Below, piece after piece: positions 14,899-17,439 of a DNA stretch of 17,439 bases. Numbering within the stretch: the stretch's first letter is position 1; every line of letters starts with the position of its first letter. The notes beneath the pieces were generated by a model, which was given only the letters and a program-made list of their open reading frames with translations, did no database searches and was not told where the DNA came from. A program made the translations under genes and the position numbers. Origin of the DNA: JAWKWH01 sp041582695 (GTDB lineage Bacteria > Pseudomonadota > Alphaproteobacteria > Rhizobiales > Rhizobiaceae); assembly GCA_041582695.1 (NCBI GenBank), contig JBFIBB010000046.1:1-17439 (forward strand). Direction: 5' to 3'.

Positions 14899-15393
14899 AA
14901 AATCTGTTCCCCGTTTCTGTTTAGGCGATACGTCGCGAAGTGCAGATAGCGGCCATTGCGGCGCGAGCGGCGAACGCCCGAAATGTCCCGCGACCCAGAC
15001 ATTGCCCTGATGGAAATGCTGCGCACTGCATGAAAGGCAGCTATGCGAAAGCAGCAGCGCGGCGTGCGGGATCGAGGCGAACGGCAGGTCTGGGCCGTGA
15101 GCGCCTGACAGAGACACGCTAGTTGGGCTGGCTGCGCCGCACCGCCGCATGACCGCAACGAGCCCAGAGCCGACTAATTGAAATTGTGCTGCGCGCACTC
15201 GCAGCGAATTTGTCGCTGCACGGCGGTAGGAGACTATGCCGCAGCGTAGCGAGGAACCGGTCATTCATGCATTCTGCAGCGAGATTCTAACCGGCTGCGG
15301 CCGGGTCGCGAACTTAGCTGCCATGCTCTCTCCTTGCCCTGATGCCTCGCCTGATACAGACTTTTGTGCGGAGAAGGGATACCTGTTTCGCCT

Positions 15394-15418
15394 CTGGTTC
15401 TGTTGGTAAACAGACCAG
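15394..15418. promoter_or_regulatory. Imperfect 10-bp hairpin in the leader of the DUF2189 gene
   Basis: CTGG, one bulged T, TCTGTT, loop GGTA, then AACAGA and CCAG form ten pairs with a single bulge. It ends 17 nt before the GGGAGG ribosome binding site at 15435-15440. There is no T-run, so it is not a classical terminator. It could be an operator or a leader-RNA structure. Function is unknown. Confidence 0.45.
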
Positions 15419-15448
15419 CGCGGTGCCATGCTTTGGGAGGAATGTGTC

Positions 15449-16267
15449 ATGACATCGAAGTCCGCAGGTTCCAAACCACCGGACAATCAGACGCCTCAAG
15501 AGCGGGCCATGCGCAAGGTCAATAAGGTGACTGCGGGTGATATCACCGCGTCGCTGAAGGCCGGGTTTTCCGACTTTCTGGCGCGCCCCTTCATGAGCGG
15601 CTTCTTCGGCCTGTTCTATGCGGGCTTTGGCATACTGTTCGTTTGGATCCTAGTCGGGCTCGGCATGATCTGGATGATCATTCCCGCCGCTGTAGGCTTT
15701 CCGTTGGTCGCGCCTTTCGCGGCAGCCGGGCTTTATGAAATGTCCCGCCGGTTGCAGAAGGGAGAGAGTTTCGGCTGGTCTGAAATCCTGACCGTCATGG
15801 GCAATCAACGCAAGCGCGAAATGGGCTGGATGGCCTTTGTCACCCTTTTCATTTTGTGGGTATGGTTTTACCAGTTTCGGACTGTGCTGGTAATCGTCCT
15901 GCAAGATTCATCCTTCTCTGATTTAGACGGGTTCTTGGACACCGTATTCTTCACACCGCAGGGCTGGACATTTCTTGCTATTGGATCCTGCGTAGGCGCA
16001 TTTCTGTCGGCTGTCCTGTTCTCGGTGACCGTCGTCGCCATGCCCATGCTGCTCGACCGGGAAATCGATATCGTTTCCGCCATGCTCACGTCCATTCGCG
16101 TCGTCACGGAAAACCCGGCAGTCATGCTCTCCTGGGCGGCGATCATCTCGGTCACCATGCTGTTGTCGCTGGTTCCGGCGTTTCTGGGCCTGATCTTCAC
16201 CCTGCCAATCCTTGGCCACACGACATGGCATCTCTATCAGCGGGCCGTGACACCAGTGGAGGGGTGA
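15449..16267 (+). CDS. DUF2189 integral membrane protein
   Basis: 272-residue inner-membrane protein matching the DUF2189 family of proteobacteria, whose function is not established. After a hydrophilic N-terminus (1-48) hydrophobic segments lie at about 53-73, 75-98, 127-150, 175-199 and 225-255. Family-like stretches include PLVAPFAAAGLYEMSRRL (85-102), MPMLLDREID (199-208), and LPILGHTTWHLYQRAV (252-267) near the end. The start at 15449 has GGGAGG 8 nt before it; the upstream in-frame ATG at 15428 lacks one. It stands alone, far from the catabolic operon, and shows no functional link to it. Confidence 0.88.
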   Translation: MTSKSAGSKPPDNQTPQERAMRKVNKVTAGDITASLKAGFSDFLARPFMSGFFGLFYAGFGILFVWILVGLGMIWMIIPAAVGFPLVAPFAAAGLYEMSRRLQKGESFGWSEILTVMGNQRKREMGWMAFVTLFILWVWFYQFRTVLVIVLQDSSFSDLDGFLDTVFFTPQGWTFLAIGSCVGAFLSAVLFSVTVVAMPMLLDREIDIVSAMLTSIRVVTENPAVMLSWAAIISVTMLLSLVPAFLGLIFTLPILGHTTWHLYQRAVTPVEG

Positions 16268-16268
16268 T

Positions 16269-16460
16269 CTATCCAGCCATCACATTGAGCAGCTGCGTGC
16301 TTTTTTCTTCCGCACGGCAGTAGAACCCAATTTCCAGGTCGTCGAGGAGCAAGTCCTCGGGCGTACCGAATTGAGCAATGGTAGCAAACAGCGACAAACG
16401 TATATCGCCGATCCTGAAGATGGCCGGAATTACCGGACCGAACATTTCAAAGGATCCCAT
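16269..16460 (-). pseudogene. C-terminal remnant of a regulator-like protein
   Basis: A 63-codon frame reads GPVIPAIFRIGD, then IRLSLFATIAQFGTPEDLLL and a short acidic tail. This resembles the C-terminal end of larger helix-turn-helix regulators with an MmyB-like ligand-binding domain, where LRLFSxIATxGTPxDVTLxELRIE is common. No helix-turn-helix or upstream coding part is seen above 16460, and no ribosome binding site supports the start. I read it as an orphaned 3' fragment. The family assignment is from memory of the pattern and is tentative. Confidence 0.35.
16287..16306 (+). terminator. Possible weak terminator after the DUF2189 gene
   Basis: A 5-bp stem (GAGCA / TGCTT, one G-T pair) with a 6-nt loop is followed by a run of T residues 20 bp after the stop codon. 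The stem is short, and the site overlaps the 3' end of the remnant on the other strand, so this is only a possibility. Confidence 0.3.
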
Positions 16461-16672
16461 CTTCCTTGCCGGTCGGGGCCGGGTTGATCCTCTATGCGAT
16501 TGGGTCGAGAAGCTTGACGAAATAGACCCGCCTTATGGGCCATAGCAGACCTTTGTGCAAGTCGCGACTCGAGCCCAAAGTACCATTTTGCATTCCAGAG
16601 ATCTTTAACAAACCTGCGGTTTAGTCTATGAGTTGTAGGGCGTGAACATTGTAAGGGCGGGAACTCGCAAAG
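16461..16672. other. Non-coding gap before the acyltransferase gene
   Basis: No gene is supported. Base composition becomes more AT-rich from about 16560 towards the acyltransferase gene, which may mark a recombination boundary. AAGGGCGGG occurs about 15 nt before the GTG start of the next gene. Confidence 0.45.
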
Positions 16673-17439
16673 GTGGGTCAATTAACTCCAAGAAACGATC
16701 TGGCAGACATTGCACGCGGATCACTCATTTTGTTAGTTGTCTGGGGACATTTGCTCGAGAGTGACGGCTTTGACGGCAGTCTCTATTTCGCGATCTATAC
16801 CTTTCACATCCCCGCATTTGCGATGATTAGTGGCGTAATGGCCAAGTCGAGCCTTGATGCAAGAGAAGCGCTCAAGATATGTCGGCGATTGCTAGTACCC
16901 TTGTTTGTTTTTCAAGTGGCCTACTTCTTGGCACTTGGGTATTTCGCACCAGAGCGGGTGTCGAACTTGCTAACGCCAGTTTGGATAATCTGGTTTTTGT
17001 TCAGCCTTTTGGCATGGAAGTTTCTTTTGCCATTGGCATTAAGACTCCCATATCCGTTCCTTTTAAGCGTCATTGTCGCGCTGGCGGCGGGGTTGATCGA
17101 TGAAATCGGTATGGAGTTCAGCATGTCAAGAACGCTGGTTTTCTTTCCGGCATTCATGTTTGGGCACCTATACGGCAAACGTGTTCTTGAAGCCGTGCCA
17201 CGGTACCGCATTCCTCTCTCCGTTTTGTTCATCTCGACATTTGTGACCGCTTTACTGGTCTCCGGTTACGTTGACATACGATGGCTGTGGGGCTCTCAAC
17301 CATACTCAAATATACCTCTCGAAACGCCCGGGATCGTCTACCGCGCAGTCGCAATAGCGGTCGGGATCATTACATCGGTGGCATTTCTTGCCGTACTGCC
17401 ATCACGATCTCGGCCCCTGGCTTCGTTGGGCCAAAAGAC
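16673..17439 (+). CDS. Acyltransferase family 3-like membrane protein (5' part, cut by window end)
   Basis: The frame is open for 255 codons to the window edge, so the gene is incomplete. It begins MGQLTPRNDLADIARG and continues LILLVVWGHLLES, the first helix of acyltransferase-3/OafA or fucose 4-O-acetylase-like proteins with the conserved His (H26). FHIPAFAMISGVMAKS (44-59), paired Arg at 71-72, and WIIWFLFSLLAWKF (104-117) also fit, followed by several more hydrophobic helices. Such proteins transfer acetyl or other acyl groups to extracytoplasmic sugars. The start is GTG; no in-frame ATG precedes the conserved N-terminus and the ribosome binding site is weak. Codons such as tta and ata are more frequent than in the left part, suggesting acquisition, perhaps with surface polysaccharide genes beyond the edge. 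Confidence 0.82.
   Translation, partial: MGQLTPRNDLADIARGSLILLVVWGHLLESDGFDGSLYFAIYTFHIPAFAMISGVMAKSSLDAREALKICRRLLVPLFVFQVAYFLALGYFAPERVSNLLTPVWIIWFLFSLLAWKFLLPLALRLPYPFLLSVIVALAAGLIDEIGMEFSMSRTLVFFPAFMFGHLYGKRVLEAVPRYRIPLSVLFISTFVTALLVSGYVDIRWLWGSQPYSNIPLETPGIVYRAVAIAVGIITSVAFLAVLPSRSRPLASLGQK

Larger units (their letters stand above)
14854..15448. other. About 600 bp without a recognisable gene
   Basis: Short GC-rich words recur in both orientations (GCGGC, CTGCGC, GCAGC), and long open frames here are antisense artefacts of high GC. No tRNA or known RNA is visible to me. It holds the 5-nt repeat at 14879-14898 and the hairpin at 15394-15418. It separates the catabolic island from the DUF2189 gene. 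Confidence 0.5.

Noticed and set aside
14176..15264. 362-codon frame on - across gntR and the following gap
   Set aside because: Half of it is antisense to the clear GntR regulator, and the rest has no recognisable motif or ribosome binding site.
1..17439. CRISPR arrays, tRNA or rRNA genes, insertion sequences, prophage genes
   Set aside because: I found no regularly spaced repeats, no cloverleaf-like sequences that I could recognise, and no transposase or integrase motifs.

Overview
The window looks like chromosomal DNA of an alphaproteobacterium, most likely of the Rhodobacteraceae (Roseobacter-type). Signs are the GC-rich codon use, the tightly overlapping genes (ATGA and TGATG junctions), the TRAP transporter, the FadR/FCD-type GntR regulator and the DUF2189 membrane protein. 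This placement is inference from gene style, not a database match.

Layout. Positions 1-625 are decayed non-coding DNA with the remnant of an aldo/keto reductase gene. A short-chain dehydrogenase follows on + (626-1468). From 12845 down to 1778, everything on - reads as one or two operons: TRAP transporter dctP-dctQ-dctM, a 627-residue fusion related to QuiC (TIM barrel plus HPPD-like/VOC domain), a short citrate-synthase-family lyase of citryl-CoA lyase type, a gap holding a promoter/operator, a xylose-isomerase-like TIM barrel protein, a CoA-acylating aldehyde dehydrogenase, a thiamine-diphosphate enzyme, a UspA protein and an HpcH/HpaI aldolase. A Gfo/Idh/MocA dehydrogenase (-) and a GntR/FCD regulator (+) diverge at about 14.1 kb. 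To the right lie about 600 bp of non-coding DNA, a DUF2189 membrane protein, a small regulator-like remnant, and the 5' part of an acyltransferase gene that runs off the window and looks compositionally different.

How the genes may work together. The central cluster looks like an inducible catabolic island for an imported organic acid or cyclitol-like compound. One near-identical operator core (CATCAGATA flanked by AAAA/TTTT) lies upstream of dctP and upstream of the TIM-barrel gene. A diverged copy lies between the dehydrogenase and the GntR gene, so GntR probably controls all units. The most interesting metabolic inference is a three-enzyme module: ThDP decarboxylase, acylating aldehyde dehydrogenase, then citryl-CoA-type lyase. 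It could turn a 4-hydroxy-2-oxo acid such as 4-carboxy-4-hydroxy-2-oxoadipate into CO2, acetyl-CoA and an oxo acid (oxaloacetate in that case), bypassing or complementing the HpcH aldolase.

A second notable point concerns the QuiC-like fusion. It has lost three of the four metal ligands of its dehydratase barrel but keeps the 2-His-1-Glu triad of the C-terminal dioxygenase-like domain. The separate TIM-barrel protein keeps all four barrel ligands. A default annotation of the fusion as 3-dehydroshikimate dehydratase is therefore probably wrong. The true substrate cannot be read from the sequence.
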